From positions 1 through 64,000 of the forward strand of contig CAJLRL010000001.1 of the NCBI GenBank assembly GCA_905209075.1: a DNA stretch of 64,000 nt, given 5' to 3'. The notes below the pieces were generated by a model, which saw nothing but the letters and a program-made list of their open reading frames with translations, was not told the DNA's origin and did no database searches. The position numbers and the translations under genes were made by a program. The stretch comes from an uncultured Lachnospiraceae bacterium (GTDB lineage: Bacteria; Bacillota; Clostridia; Lachnospirales; Lachnospiraceae). Shown piece by piece: positions 15,363 to 23,374 of this stretch; positions within the stretch are counted from its first letter, which is position 1; the number at the start of each line of letters is the position of its first letter.

Positions 15363-16114
15363 TAATAAATTTGAAAATGTGCATGTCTAGAAGTTTTCAC
15401 AGCAAAAAATCATATTTATGCATTATTGGAATGATTGCAGCTTTATATATAAATGGGCTGGGAGCAATCGTACAACAGAAAGAGAGCGCATCATTTAATG
15501 ATATAGTAGCTGTTAGCATCTCGTCAGGCTTTATTATTTTGTATTATATTTTAAGTGTATTTGGTGGAGGACTAAACCTGTGCCAGGATTTGCAAAGCGG
15601 ATATATAAAATTCATAATTGCAAAGACGAAAAAAAAAGATTATATAAAAGCAGAGTTGCTTTCGGCATTTATTTGGGGAAGTATTAGTGCTTTACTATCA
15701 ATTATAGTTTTTGGAGTGTTAATTATATTTTCACTTATTATACTTGGTTATATGCCACGAAATGGTATTATTGGAGATTGGGCATATTTTACAGAAAATG
15801 TTTGGACAGGATTAATCTTTTCATTGTTATGTGGAACTTTATCCTGTCTTGCGGTTACAGTTACAATTTTTATTCCTAATATATTTGTCGGGACGGCAGC
15901 TCCGATTTTGATTTTGTATATGGTTATGACTCTGTTGAATAAATGGTGTAGTAATATATATTTATTACCATCCTGTGTGTATTTCGCATTTACACATATA
16001 TTTGATAATATGTTATATCATTGGCTTTACGCGATATGCTATTCTGGTTGCATTGTTTTTATTATGTATAAATTGTGTTATTGGAAGATGAAAAGGAGAA
16101 TACAAAATGTTTAG
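15359..16114 (+). CDS. ABC-2 type transporter permease subunit
   Basis: Hydrophobic protein of 251 residues with about six membrane helices and a short N-terminal cytoplasmic stretch, no recognised catalytic motif. The topology and the segment GGGLNLCQDLQSGYIKFIIAKTKKKDYIKAELL (around 76-105; fragment QSGYIKFIIAKTKK) are typical of BcrB/LanE-type permeases of self-protection exporters. It overlaps the upstream lipoprotein gene by 4 bp and the next permease gene by 8 bp, so the three are one translational unit with the ATPase at 16925. The sequence is very AT-rich. Confidence 0.72.
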   Translation: MIINLKMCMSRSFHSKKSYLCIIGMIAALYINGLGAIVQQKESASFNDIVAVSISSGFIILYYILSVFGGGLNLCQDLQSGYIKFIIAKTKKKDYIKAELLSAFIWGSISALLSIIVFGVLIIFSLIILGYMPRNGIIGDWAYFTENVWTGLIFSLLCGTLSCLAVTVTIFIPNIFVGTAAPILILYMVMTLLNKWCSNIYLLPSCVYFAFTHIFDNMLYHWLYAICYSGCIVFIMYKLCYWKMKRRIQNV

Positions 16115-16925
16115 AAGTATGTGGTGTAATATTAGAAAATGGCGCAATAATTACAGGGTATATATTGCGTTTTTGGCTGTAGCAGTTTTTACGTACATAA
16201 GAAGTGATAGTATAAAAAACTATGCAGCGTTAAAAGGACTCTCAGTTACACCATTTTTTTTTACATTTCAAATGGATGATTCAATAACACGAATGTTATT
16301 TTATTTTGGGATAATCCTTTTGTTATGTAATGCACCATTTATTGATGAACACCAATTATTTGCACTTTCCAGATTAGGCAGAAAAAAATGGTTTTGTGGT
16401 CAAATATTATATATTTTGTTAGCAAATGTCATATATTTTGCATGGATGTTTTTTGTAAGCATTATTGTATTTATTCCATGGGTTGCGCCATCGGCAAAAT
16501 GGGGAGATATTTGGATTAATCTATCTCATAATCCTGCACTTGCAGGTGTTGTATTGCATGAAGAAGCGGTTATATATTTTTCACCAATAATAGCATGTTT
16601 AATAACATTTTTATTAAATGTATCAGCCGGTTTTATTATTGGTCTTATAATTTTTGCTGCAAACTTGGGAAATAATAGAATATTTGGGGCTTCTATAGCG
16701 GCAGCGATGATTGTATTTTCGAATCTTATAGACGTATTCTGGCTTTATAAGCTTCAGTATATGTCTGTAATTCATTGGACAAATATATTCATATTTATGA
16801 GGAAAAATAATCCGATATCAATTATATATATTGTTACGGTTGAAATACTGGTAATTATTATATTAATTACATATATTTTGAAAAAAGGTAAAAAGTGTAC
16901 ATTGAATGTATTGGAGATGATTTGA
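16107..16925 (+). CDS. ABC-2 type transporter permease subunit
   Basis: Second membrane subunit of the same exporter, 272 residues with about six predicted helices. It is not closely similar to the preceding permease by eye but has the same general order: a short basic N-terminus (SMWCNIRKWRNNYR), a pair of helices, LSRLGRKKWFCGQILY coupling loop (about 88-103), then four helices. It overlaps the previous gene by 8 bp and its TGA overlaps the ATG of the ATPase gene. Inferred to form the heterodimeric channel with its neighbour. Confidence 0.72.
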   Translation: MFRSMWCNIRKWRNNYRVYIAFLAVAVFTYIRSDSIKNYAALKGLSVTPFFFTFQMDDSITRMLFYFGIILLLCNAPFIDEHQLFALSRLGRKKWFCGQILYILLANVIYFAWMFFVSIIVFIPWVAPSAKWGDIWINLSHNPALAGVVLHEEAVIYFSPIIACLITFLLNVSAGFIIGLIIFAANLGNNRIFGASIAAAMIVFSNLIDVFWLYKLQYMSVIHWTNIFIFMRKNNPISIIYIVTVEILVIIILITYILKKGKKCTLNVLEMI

Positions 16926-17566
16926 TGAATGAATTGGTAATATCTATAAAAAATGCTTATAAAAAATTTGGTGAGCAGGTTGTACTGAATGATGTTTCAC
17001 TTGAAATATATAAAGGAAGAATATATGGAATAATAGGTAGAAATGGCAGTGGAAAAACAGTCTTATTTAAAAGCATATGTGGATTCATATTATTAGATTC
17101 GGGGGAAATAACAGTTTTAGATAAAGTAATCGGCAAAGATGTGGACATGCCTAAAAATGTAGGATTGATAATTGAAACACCTGGATTCCTAAAAGACTAT
17201 TCGGCATATTGGAATTTGAAATTTCTTGCTGATTTAAATAAAAAAATCACAAATGATGATATAAAGAATGCTATAAGACGAGTAGGGTTAAATCCAGATG
17301 ATAAAAAAGCTGTCGGAAAGTATTCACTTGGGATGAGACAACGACTTGGGATTGCGCAGGCAATAATGGAAAATCCTGATATTTTAGTTTTAGATGAACC
17401 TTTTAATGGGTTGGACAAAAAAGGTGTTACTGAAATGCGCAGTTTATTATTGCAGATGAAAGATGAAGGAAAAACTATTATTATGGCATCTCATTCTTCT
17501 GAGGATATAGATATTTTATGTGATGAGGTATATGAGATGGAGGCTGGAAACATAGTGAGAGAATGA
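16925..17566 (+). CDS. ABC transporter ATP-binding protein (BcrA/CcmA type)
   Basis: ATPase of about 213 residues that energises the two upstream permeases. Walker A is GRNGSGKT (about 37-44), the signature motif is YSLGMRQRLG (normal LSGGQ replaced by SLGMR, as is usual for BcrA/NatA-type exporters), Walker B is ILVLDEPFNGLD and the switch His lies in MASHSSEDI. GGAG at 16914 and ATG 16925 give a coupled start overlapping the stop of the permease; an upstream in-frame ATG at 16895 lies inside the permease gene. The operon ends at the terminator at 17664. The exporter may remove an antimicrobial peptide (inference from type and regulator context). Confidence 0.88.
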   Translation: MNELVISIKNAYKKFGEQVVLNDVSLEIYKGRIYGIIGRNGSGKTVLFKSICGFILLDSGEITVLDKVIGKDVDMPKNVGLIIETPGFLKDYSAYWNLKFLADLNKKITNDDIKNAIRRVGLNPDDKKAVGKYSLGMRQRLGIAQAIMENPDILVLDEPFNGLDKKGVTEMRSLLLQMKDEGKTIIMASHSSEDIDILCDEVYEMEAGNIVRE

Positions 17567-17663
17567 ATAAAATACTAGAACTATTGCAAATCCCGAGTTT
17601 GATGGAGCATCAGCTATTGCACTAAGAAAGTGATTGCATTAACTTAATAAGGATAATAATTTG

Positions 17664-17696
17664 CCGAATCCATGAAAATTTGGATTCGGTTTTTTA
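17664..17696 (+). terminator. intrinsic terminator of first ABC-2 operon
   Basis: CCGAATCCA and TGGATTCGG pair around an eight-base loop, followed by TTTTTT. The same stem sequence recurs in the terminator at 36367-36403 and inside the kinase gene at about 12041-12073. Confidence 0.85.
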
Positions 17697-17698
17697 AG

Positions 17699-17727
17699 TT
17701 GACTTTTTTGAATAATTTTAATATTTT
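17699..17727 (+). promoter_or_regulatory. possible promoter of the ECF sigma operon
   Basis: TTGACT (17699-17704), 17-bp spacer, TATTTT (17722-17727), directly after the preceding terminator. An ECF-specific autoregulatory promoter could not be distinguished by eye. Confidence 0.4.
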
Positions 17728-17819
17728 GTCACATTTCATTATATAATTCGGTTATATATAGTGAAAACACAAATCGTACGATGAATGATTTTAAAACTGC
17801 TACAGGAGGTGTAATCATT

Positions 17820-18356
17820 ATGAATGAGAAAAGAGCATCGATTAGATTTATTGAAAGATGCTACAAGCTATATGAACAGAAAATGTATCATGTTGCATAT
17901 TGCATATTAAGGGATGAGGGACTGGCAGAGGATGCGGTTCAGGAAGCATTTTTAAAGTTGATAAAGAGTAATGTGGATTTTAAGGATGCAAAGTCAGATG
18001 AGTGTAAGCAGTATATTATTACAATAATAAAGCATGCATCCATTGACATATATAACCGGAAAAAGAGGGAACAGGAATTAATATTTTTCTCGGATGAGAA
18101 TAGTGATTTTGACCGGAGCAAACCAGAAGCTTTGGACGAACAACAGCAGCAGATCAGAGAAGTGATGGACAAGCTTCCTGCAAATTATTACTCGGTAGTT
18201 AACTGCATGGTTGTAAAGGAATTGTCTGTAAAAGAAACTGCGAAGGAACTTTCCATTTCAGAAGATAATGTACGGAAACGATTTGAAAGAGCAAAACTGT
18301 TACTTAAAACAATAATGAAAGGATGTGGCGGATATGAAGAATCAAGAGCTGTATGA
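17820..18356 (+). CDS. ECF-type RNA polymerase sigma factor
   Basis: Sigma-70 family protein of about 178 residues with the two essential ECF domains. Region 2 has YHVAYCILRDEGLAEDAVQEAFLKL (about 26-50; key pieces ILRDEGLAEDAVQEAF), and region 4 has LSVKETAKELSISEDNVRKR, a helix-turn-helix (about 138-157). AGGAGGTG at 17804-17811 supports ATG 17820; an in-frame ATG 13 codons upstream lacks spacing. The anti-sigma gene starts before this gene ends (22-bp overlap), the usual arrangement for coupled sigma/anti-sigma pairs. Likely targets are its own operon and the following ABC genes. Confidence 0.9.
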   Translation: MNEKRASIRFIERCYKLYEQKMYHVAYCILRDEGLAEDAVQEAFLKLIKSNVDFKDAKSDECKQYIITIIKHASIDIYNRKKREQELIFFSDENSDFDRSKPEALDEQQQQIREVMDKLPANYYSVVNCMVVKELSVKETAKELSISEDNVRKRFERAKLLLKTIMKGCGGYEESRAV

Positions 18357-19485
18357 TATTTCGATAGAGGAGTTTGACAAAATGAATGAAAAGCATGTTT
18401 TTTCGGAAAAGTATAAGAAAAATAAGCAAAAGATGTTAAAGGATTACAGAAAGAGTGTATGGTCATCGACAGGAGCTCAAACAGCAAAAGTGGCCGTGGC
18501 ATGTGCAGTAGTCCTTATAGCAAGTCCTGTTGTGGCGAATGCAGCATCAAACGGAGAACTTTTCTCAAGAATATGGGGAAAAGCAGGACACAAAGATGTG
18601 GCTGCTCATGAGGAAACGATATATTTGGGAGAGGATGAAGGAACATTTACTACAAGTTATCCGGAAAGAACATATGAAGATGTGAACCCACAGAAAGCAG
18701 AGTCTCTTATTGGAGACAGTATGTCTTATCCAAATATTACTAAGGAGATTGATGGCACAACAATCACAATTTTATCCGTTGTCAGAGATAATAATTCTGC
18801 AGTAATCGAGTATACACTTGAAAAAGCAGGTGGGGTGGATGCTTTAAATTATAGTCAGTTGGATAATGAGGCAAAAGGAGCATGGATTTCTGAGGAATCT
18901 ACTTTTAATTTTAGTATAGGAAGTGGAAGTACAATGGTAGATTTAGAAAATTCGACAGATGAAAAACTGTATTGTTATGAATATATAACATTAGATGATG
19001 ATCAAAATTATGTTGAAATGAAGATAGAGGAATATCCATGTAAATTAAAGGAAATTTATGCGCTTGATTACGAAGATCCTAAACGGGAAGAATTAGAAAA
19101 TCAGGTTGTATCATCACAAACCAAAATTCCATTTAGCAGTAATGTGGTAGCGGAGACAACATTTGTTAATCCTGCCGGAGGTAAAATAGAAGCTTCACCT
19201 TTATCTCTTAAAGTGGACATGAGCAAAGGATTCGGGCTCAGCGAGGTTCAGGCAGCAGATCCGGTGAACTGTTATTATGTAGCTATAAATTATAAAGATG
19301 GAACAAATTATGTTGTTATGGAAAGTAATGCTGACGGACGTCATTCGTGTGACGTTGAAAAAGATAACACGGCTTACAGTTGTGGAACTCTGACGGGAGA
19401 ATATGTGATGTTGTTTAACCGTCTGGTAGACACTGATCAGATTTCATCTATAACAGTTAATGATGTTGAGTATACGTTAGAGTAA
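18334..19485 (+). CDS. DUF4179 membrane-anchored anti-sigma factor
   Basis: Predicted anti-sigma protein of about 383 residues. The N-terminal cytoplasmic part (about 1-45, DISIEEFDKMNEKHVFSEKY type) binds the sigma factor in this family; one membrane helix follows at about 48-68 (VAVACAVVLIASPVVANAAS), then an extracytoplasmic DUF4179-type region with two beta-rich lobes. The gene overlaps the sigma gene. The annotated start ATG 18334 follows GGATGTGGCGG; a GTG nine bases upstream is possible. The extracellular portion probably senses an envelope signal. Family assignment rests on order, topology and the SSTG...VAxAA segment. Confidence 0.8.
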   Translation: MKNQELYDISIEEFDKMNEKHVFSEKYKKNKQKMLKDYRKSVWSSTGAQTAKVAVACAVVLIASPVVANAASNGELFSRIWGKAGHKDVAAHEETIYLGEDEGTFTTSYPERTYEDVNPQKAESLIGDSMSYPNITKEIDGTTITILSVVRDNNSAVIEYTLEKAGGVDALNYSQLDNEAKGAWISEESTFNFSIGSGSTMVDLENSTDEKLYCYEYITLDDDQNYVEMKIEEYPCKLKEIYALDYEDPKREELENQVVSSQTKIPFSSNVVAETTFVNPAGGKIEASPLSLKVDMSKGFGLSEVQAADPVNCYYVAINYKDGTNYVVMESNADGRHSCDVEKDNTAYSCGTLTGEYVMLFNRLVDTDQISSITVNDVEYTLE

Positions 19486-19494
19486 GATAGCTGC

Positions 19495-19510
19495 AAAATG
19501 TCGTTTTGTG
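19495..19510. promoter_or_regulatory. second copy of 16-mer motif upstream of lipoprotein/ABC operon
   Basis: AAAATGTCGTTTTGTG, identical except for one base to 14083-14098, and about 40 bp upstream of the lipoprotein start codon. It lacks the full inverted repeat seen at the first site. Proposed shared regulator site linking the two ABC operons. Confidence 0.35.
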
Positions 19511-19549
19511 TAAATAGATATTAAAGAAGCAATTTATTGGGAGAATATT

Positions 19550-20248
19550 ATGAAAAGAAAACTAATCACGACAATTCTTACATTATCTCTTTGCCTGTCA
19601 TGCTTTACAGCATGTTCGTTTAATGCAAAGAATGTGTCAGACAATATAGGAAAAGGCAATGAAAGTGATCTGCCGGAGGCAGAGGATGTAGTCATAGATG
19701 ACAAGGACGATATGTACAATATAGGGGATGAAATTGAGGTAAAGACCATAGAGTATGGTACTGACAGAGAGTATATCGAAAAGTGCTATACCGTAAACAG
19801 TGTTAAGTTATATGATACAGCTGCTGAGGTGGATGGAGTATCAGATAATCTTATTGAGATTGATTATTACATGGGTGCAGATCCGGAGAAGCCTAAAGTA
19901 ATGAAAAAGGAAGAAGCAGCCTCAGGAAAATTTTTATATTGCGGTGTATCTGTCAAAAATGTAGAGGATAACACATGTACAGTAGGGGATATTTCACTGG
20001 TGTATGAGGTTGACGGAGTATGTCGGCTTGTAGGCAGTCCGGTATATTTTTCAGCGGCAAAAGATTTTGATAATGGAAATTATGACTATAATCTGCTTCA
20101 GGGACAATCAATGGATGTACAGCTTGGCTGGTGTGTAGATCCTGATTTATTGCAGATAAGTGATATGGATATGAGTAAGTTGTATTTAGCTGTTAATTTT
20201 AACGGCGAAGAAGAAAACAGGCAGTACATAAAGCTTGGATTGGAGTAG
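19550..20248 (+). CDS. lipoprotein, DUF4352/DUF5067-like, leading second ABC operon
   Basis: Surface lipoprotein of 232 residues. The signal peptide MKRKLITTILTLSLCLSCFTAC ends with lipobox FTAC (cut in two here: signal residues 1-18, lipobox 19-22). After an acidic linker (about 40-60) comes one beta-sandwich domain resembling the immunoglobulin-like DUF4352/DUF5067 group, with the pattern NSVKLYDTAAEVDG...FLYCGVSVKNVEDN...YSLV-like strands. GGGAG precedes ATG 19550. It has the same position and general build as the membrane-anchored protein at 22593, which closes this operon. Function unknown; a ligand-capture or immunity role beside the exporter is only inference. Confidence 0.7.
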   Translation: MKRKLITTILTLSLCLSCFTACSFNAKNVSDNIGKGNESDLPEAEDVVIDDKDDMYNIGDEIEVKTIEYGTDREYIEKCYTVNSVKLYDTAAEVDGVSDNLIEIDYYMGADPEKPKVMKKEEAASGKFLYCGVSVKNVEDNTCTVGDISLVYEVDGVCRLVGSPVYFSAAKDFDNGNYDYNLLQGQSMDVQLGWCVDPDLLQISDMDMSKLYLAVNFNGEEENRQYIKLGLE

Positions 20249-20251
20249 TAT

Positions 20252-21100
20252 ATGCAGAAAGTTTTGCGAACAGAGATAAAAAAAGCAATCATGACAAGAT
20301 ATTTTATCATCTCGATTGCTATTGGTATACTTATCAGCATGTTGGGACTGGTTTATAATGTAGGACTTTTTTGTGGAAATCAAAGATATGATGGGATGAA
20401 TCCGTGTTACGAGGCATTTACGCTGTTTAATCATTGGATTGGTGGAGAGGGTTTTTCACTGGGGTCTTCTTTGTATTTTTTTGTATTTCCAATCCTTATT
20501 GCAATTCCGTATGGATGGTCTTACTGTGGAGAACAAAAAAGCGGATATATGAGTCAGATGATAGTAAGAACGGGAAAACAGAGATATTTAACGGCTAAAT
20601 ATATTGCAACTTTTATTTCCGGTGGACTTACCATGGTAGTCCCGCTGATTACGAATTTTATGCTTACAGCATTGTTTGTTCCCGCGATAAAGCCGGTTCC
20701 TACATATGATACAACGTATGGAGTATTTGGAAACTCTATTTTTTCAGAACTATATTATACACATCCGCTGGTATATGTATTACTATACCTGTTTGTGGAT
20801 TTCCTGTTTTGTGGTGCTCTGACATGTCTTACTATGTTGTCTGCTAGTTTCATAAAATATAAATGGATAAACTGTATTTTGCCGTTTGTTGTTTGTATGG
20901 GAATAGCACTGCTTGGAAATATAATATGCTCTAATGAACCGGAAGCGGTTAATTACCAATTATCGCCATTCTATTTTACTAAATGTGTTCAGACGAGTTA
21001 TCCGACAAAACTGTCTATTATTGTCGGTATGTTGTTATTGATAGTAATTGTAACAGTAGTATTCAACACTGTTTTTATGCGTAAAAAAGATATAATGTGA
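20252..21100 (+). CDS. ABC-2 type transporter permease
   Basis: Membrane protein of 282 residues with about six helices. The N-terminus VLRTEIKKAIMTRYFIISI, a large extracytoplasmic loop after helix 1, the coupling segment YCGEQKSGYMSQMIVRTGKQRYLTAKY (fragment SGYMSQMIVRTGK, parallel to QSGYIKFIIAKTKK of the first operon) and a terminal helix ending FMRKKDIM are typical of BcrB-like subunits. ATG 20252 follows the lipoprotein stop codon by 3 bp. It probably pairs with the adjacent permease at 21111, although that gene is frameshifted. Confidence 0.75.
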   Translation: MQKVLRTEIKKAIMTRYFIISIAIGILISMLGLVYNVGLFCGNQRYDGMNPCYEAFTLFNHWIGGEGFSLGSSLYFFVFPILIAIPYGWSYCGEQKSGYMSQMIVRTGKQRYLTAKYIATFISGGLTMVVPLITNFMLTALFVPAIKPVPTYDTTYGVFGNSIFSELYYTHPLVYVLLYLFVDFLFCGALTCLTMLSASFIKYKWINCILPFVVCMGIALLGNIICSNEPEAVNYQLSPFYFTKCVQTSYPTKLSIIVGMLLLIVIVTVVFNTVFMRKKDIM

Positions 21101-21110
21101 GGCCGGATAT

Positions 21111-21797
21111 ATGAAACTATGGAAAATGTGCTGGTATGACATCAAAAACGGTTGTCTGAAAAATATAAAATTATTATTGTTTCCTATGGTATACGAGATT
21201 GTGGTTTTGTTTGCGATGATGCAGAAAGTGGTCTCGTATGAGAAGTACGGCATGGAAGTGGAAAAACATTTGGGAGATATATTGTTATACAATTTCGGAG
21301 GTATGCCTAAATATGTTTTGTCTGCAGAAAAAGTTTTTGAGTTTCCGGTAATCTGGACAGTATTTTTAGTATTGATTTTGTTTGCTACGCTTAGTTATCC
21401 AATGACAAATTTACAGGGATTTGGCAACAAGGTGCTTGTAAAGGGACAAAATCGGATTAAATGGTGGCTGTCCAAGTGTTTGTGGAATCTGCTGTGTAAT
21501 GCGATATTTTTTGGCATAATAATTGTTATTATTCTGATATTTTGTCAGATAAAAGGCATACCATTTGATATGCATATAAATACCGAGATGCAGACCGTTC
21601 TTTTTGAACCGGATGCGGATACAGAACTTGTAAAAGATGCATTTATGCCATTTGGCGAGCTGGTTTTGGTGTTTCTATTGTCAGTAACAATATGTCAGCT
21701 TCAGATGTTGCTTTGTTTGTGGTTCAAGCCGGTATACAGTTTTATGATAATGTGTATGCTGATGCTTGCGTCAGCGTATTTTCAGAGTTTTTTTTAA
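21111..21797 (+). CDS. ABC-2 permease, truncated by frameshift
   Basis: Membrane protein reading 228 residues before a TAA that immediately follows a T8 tract (21788-21795). It starts MKLWKMCWYDIKNGCLKNIK and has about five hydrophobic helices. The missing final part is found in the -1 frame directly downstream (to 21955) and reads as a perfectly plausible last loop and helix ending FMRFKRFDIIQEEN, matching the FMRKKDIM end of the neighbouring permease. One more T, ribosomal -1 slippage or transcriptional slippage on the T8 tract would restore a full protein of about 280 residues. It may therefore be a pseudogene, a sequencing error or a slippage-expressed gene. Confidence 0.65.
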   Translation: MKLWKMCWYDIKNGCLKNIKLLLFPMVYEIVVLFAMMQKVVSYEKYGMEVEKHLGDILLYNFGGMPKYVLSAEKVFEFPVIWTVFLVLILFATLSYPMTNLQGFGNKVLVKGQNRIKWWLSKCLWNLLCNAIFFGIIIVIILIFCQIKGIPFDMHINTEMQTVLFEPDADTELVKDAFMPFGELVLVFLLSVTICQLQMLLCLWFKPVYSFMIMCMLMLASAYFQSFF

Positions 21798-21955
21798 TAG
21801 GAAATTATGCAATGCTTATAAGGCATTCATGGATAAATGTGGATGGAATGGATTGTAGCATAGGCATACCTGTTACGTGTGTTCTAATTGTGTTTACTGT
21901 AATTGCCGGATTTATGCGCTTTAAAAGGTTTGATATCATTCAGGAGGAGAATTGA
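21798..21955 (+). pseudogene. out-of-frame C-terminal part of the frameshifted permease
   Basis: In the -1 frame relative to the permease ORF, the reading continues from the T8 tract as FFLIGNYAMLIRH to FMRFKRFDIIQEEN, with a hydrophobic helix near the end. It has no start codon or ribosome binding site of its own at the appropriate place. Its TGA overlaps the start of the ATPase gene (21952), which is the tight coupling expected for an intact permease-ATPase pair. Confidence 0.6.
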
Positions 21956-21957
21956 AA

Positions 21958-22602
21958 ATGACAGAGATAGAAGTTAAGAATCTGTGTAAAACAATAAATA
22001 AAAACATGGTACTTGATAATATTAACCTACATATGGTATCGGGGCAGGTTTATGGCTTTCAAGGGATAAATGGCTCGGGTAAGACAATGTTCATGAGAGC
22101 ACTTATAGGACTTATACATCCTACAAGTGGCAAGATATTAATCAATCAGAAGGAATTGGGAAAGGATATGGATTTTCCGAAAAGTATTGGATTTTTGCTG
22201 GAGAATCCAACGTTTCTTGATATGTATTCAGGACCGGATAATTTAAGATTGCTCGCTGGAGTGGATAACAATATATCGGCAGACATGATTAATAAGGAAA
22301 TAGACAGTCTGATAGAAGAGGTGGGACTGAAAAGTGCCGGAAACAAAAAATACAAGAAATATTCTCTTGGTATGAAACAGAGACTTGGAATTGCGGCAGC
22401 AGTACTTGGAAATCCGGATATTGTTGTACTTGATGAACCTACAAATGCTCTTGATGATGATGGTAAAGATATGGTTAAGCGCATAGTGAAAATGCAGAAG
22501 GAACGAGGTGCACTTGTTATTATCTCTTGTCATGAAATGCAGACACTTGAGGAACTCTCAGATGAGATTGTAAGACTTAAGGAGGGCAGAATATGCGAGT
22601 GA
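21958..22602 (+). CDS. ABC transporter ATP-binding protein (BcrA type)
   Basis: ATPase of about 215 residues with Walker A GINGSGKTMFM, signature YSLGMKQRLG, Walker B IVVLDEPTNALDD and the switch His in SCHEMQTLEE. It is clearly related to the ATPase at 16925 (same SLGMxQRLG signature and the LLENP/IIETP segment after the Q-loop), so the two operons carry homologous exporters. The frame opens at 21952 with an ATG-like start overlapping the permease remnant; ATG 21958 follows AGGAGG (about 21942-21947) with better spacing. It ends 10 bp inside the next gene. Confidence 0.88.
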   Translation: MTEIEVKNLCKTINKNMVLDNINLHMVSGQVYGFQGINGSGKTMFMRALIGLIHPTSGKILINQKELGKDMDFPKSIGFLLENPTFLDMYSGPDNLRLLAGVDNNISADMINKEIDSLIEEVGLKSAGNKKYKKYSLGMKQRLGIAAAVLGNPDIVVLDEPTNALDDDGKDMVKRIVKMQKERGALVIISCHEMQTLEELSDEIVRLKEGRICE

Positions 22603-23189
22603 GAAAAAGGGCACTGACTTTTATAATATTGTCCATTATTGCTATAACGTATATCATCCGGGTGGTTGTGGTCAATAAGGATGCAGAAAGGACACCTGTT
22701 GTTATTTACAATGTTGGGGAAGTAGTAGATTTTGGAACTGACTACATAGATAACGCAGATGAAGCAATACCCGGATATGCCATACAGGTATTGGGTTATG
22801 AACTGGTCGACACAAAAGAACTCTATGACAGATACAATATGGGCGAGGTAGAGGAATATGCATTAAAAAATACACCATTTTATTGTCTGCTCAAGGTACG
22901 TTTTTATAATGACGACTGTGATATGGGTGAACAAGGCGGTCTTATGCTTAGCAGATACAGTCTTGTTGGTGATAATTATATGAGTATGGTAAGTGAGAAT
23001 GTATTCTGTACGATGTATCCGGATATGCCCGGAATCTCGTTTTCTTTGAGACAAGGAACAAGTATGGAACTTGAGTTGCCGTATCCGATTACACGCAATG
23101 AGGGGGGTACAAAATCAGATATGGAGAAAAAAGCACCTATGCTGGAGATATCAGAGTTTCCTAATCGGAAAGTGTTAAAGGCTGGGTAA
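22593..23189 (+). CDS. membrane-anchored extracellular protein of the second ABC operon
   Basis: Protein of 198 residues with a basic N-terminus and a single hydrophobic anchor (about 7-27, LTFIILSIIAITYIIRVVVV), then an extracytoplasmic beta-rich domain that begins TPVVIYNVGEVVDFGTDY. The same kind of domain opening is found in small Firmicutes proteins of unknown function encoded beside BcrAB-like transporters. There is no lipobox Cys at the anchor. The gene overlaps the ATPase by 10 bp. It ends at the terminator at 23205. The role is unknown; accessory or immunity function is inferred from position. Confidence 0.65.
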   Translation: MRVRKRALTFIILSIIAITYIIRVVVVNKDAERTPVVIYNVGEVVDFGTDYIDNADEAIPGYAIQVLGYELVDTKELYDRYNMGEVEEYALKNTPFYCLLKVRFYNDDCDMGEQGGLMLSRYSLVGDNYMSMVSENVFCTMYPDMPGISFSLRQGTSMELELPYPITRNEGGTKSDMEKKAPMLEISEFPNRKVLKAG

Positions 23190-23204
23190 GAATGTGAATA
23201 TATG

Positions 23205-23235
23205 AACTCCGGGCAGATTGCTCCGGAGTTTTTTA
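23205..23235 (+). terminator. intrinsic terminator of second ABC operon
   Basis: AACTCCGG (23205-23212) and CCGGAGTT (23223-23230), ten-base loop, followed by T5. Confidence 0.85.
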
Positions 23236-23254
23236 TTCTCCGTTTAAATCTATT

Positions 23255-23285
23255 GTTATTGTTCACAACTAACAGTGTGACCAGC
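23255..23285. repeat. diverged minimal copy of the hairpin repeat
   Basis: GTTATTGTTCACA and TGTGACCAGC flank an ACTAACAG centre, matching the left end of the 147-bp element at 3916-3946 with a few substitutions. No terminal partner or flanking direct repeat was found. Confidence 0.6.
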
Positions 23286-23320
23286 GTACAAAATACCGCA
23301 TTTATTGTATTTTATAAAAT

Positions 23321-23361
23321 AATCCGCTATACTATGATTAACAGTTATAGCGGATTATTTT
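23321..23361 (+). terminator. hairpin with T-run just upstream of the AAA/nuclease gene
   Basis: AATCCGCTATA (23321-23331) pairs perfectly with TATAGCGGATT (23346-23356) across 14 bases and is followed by ATTTTTA. It sits only about 15 bp before the start codon of the next gene, so it could act as an attenuator or as protection from read-through. Confidence 0.5.
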
Positions 23362-23374
23362 TATGGAGGCTTTG

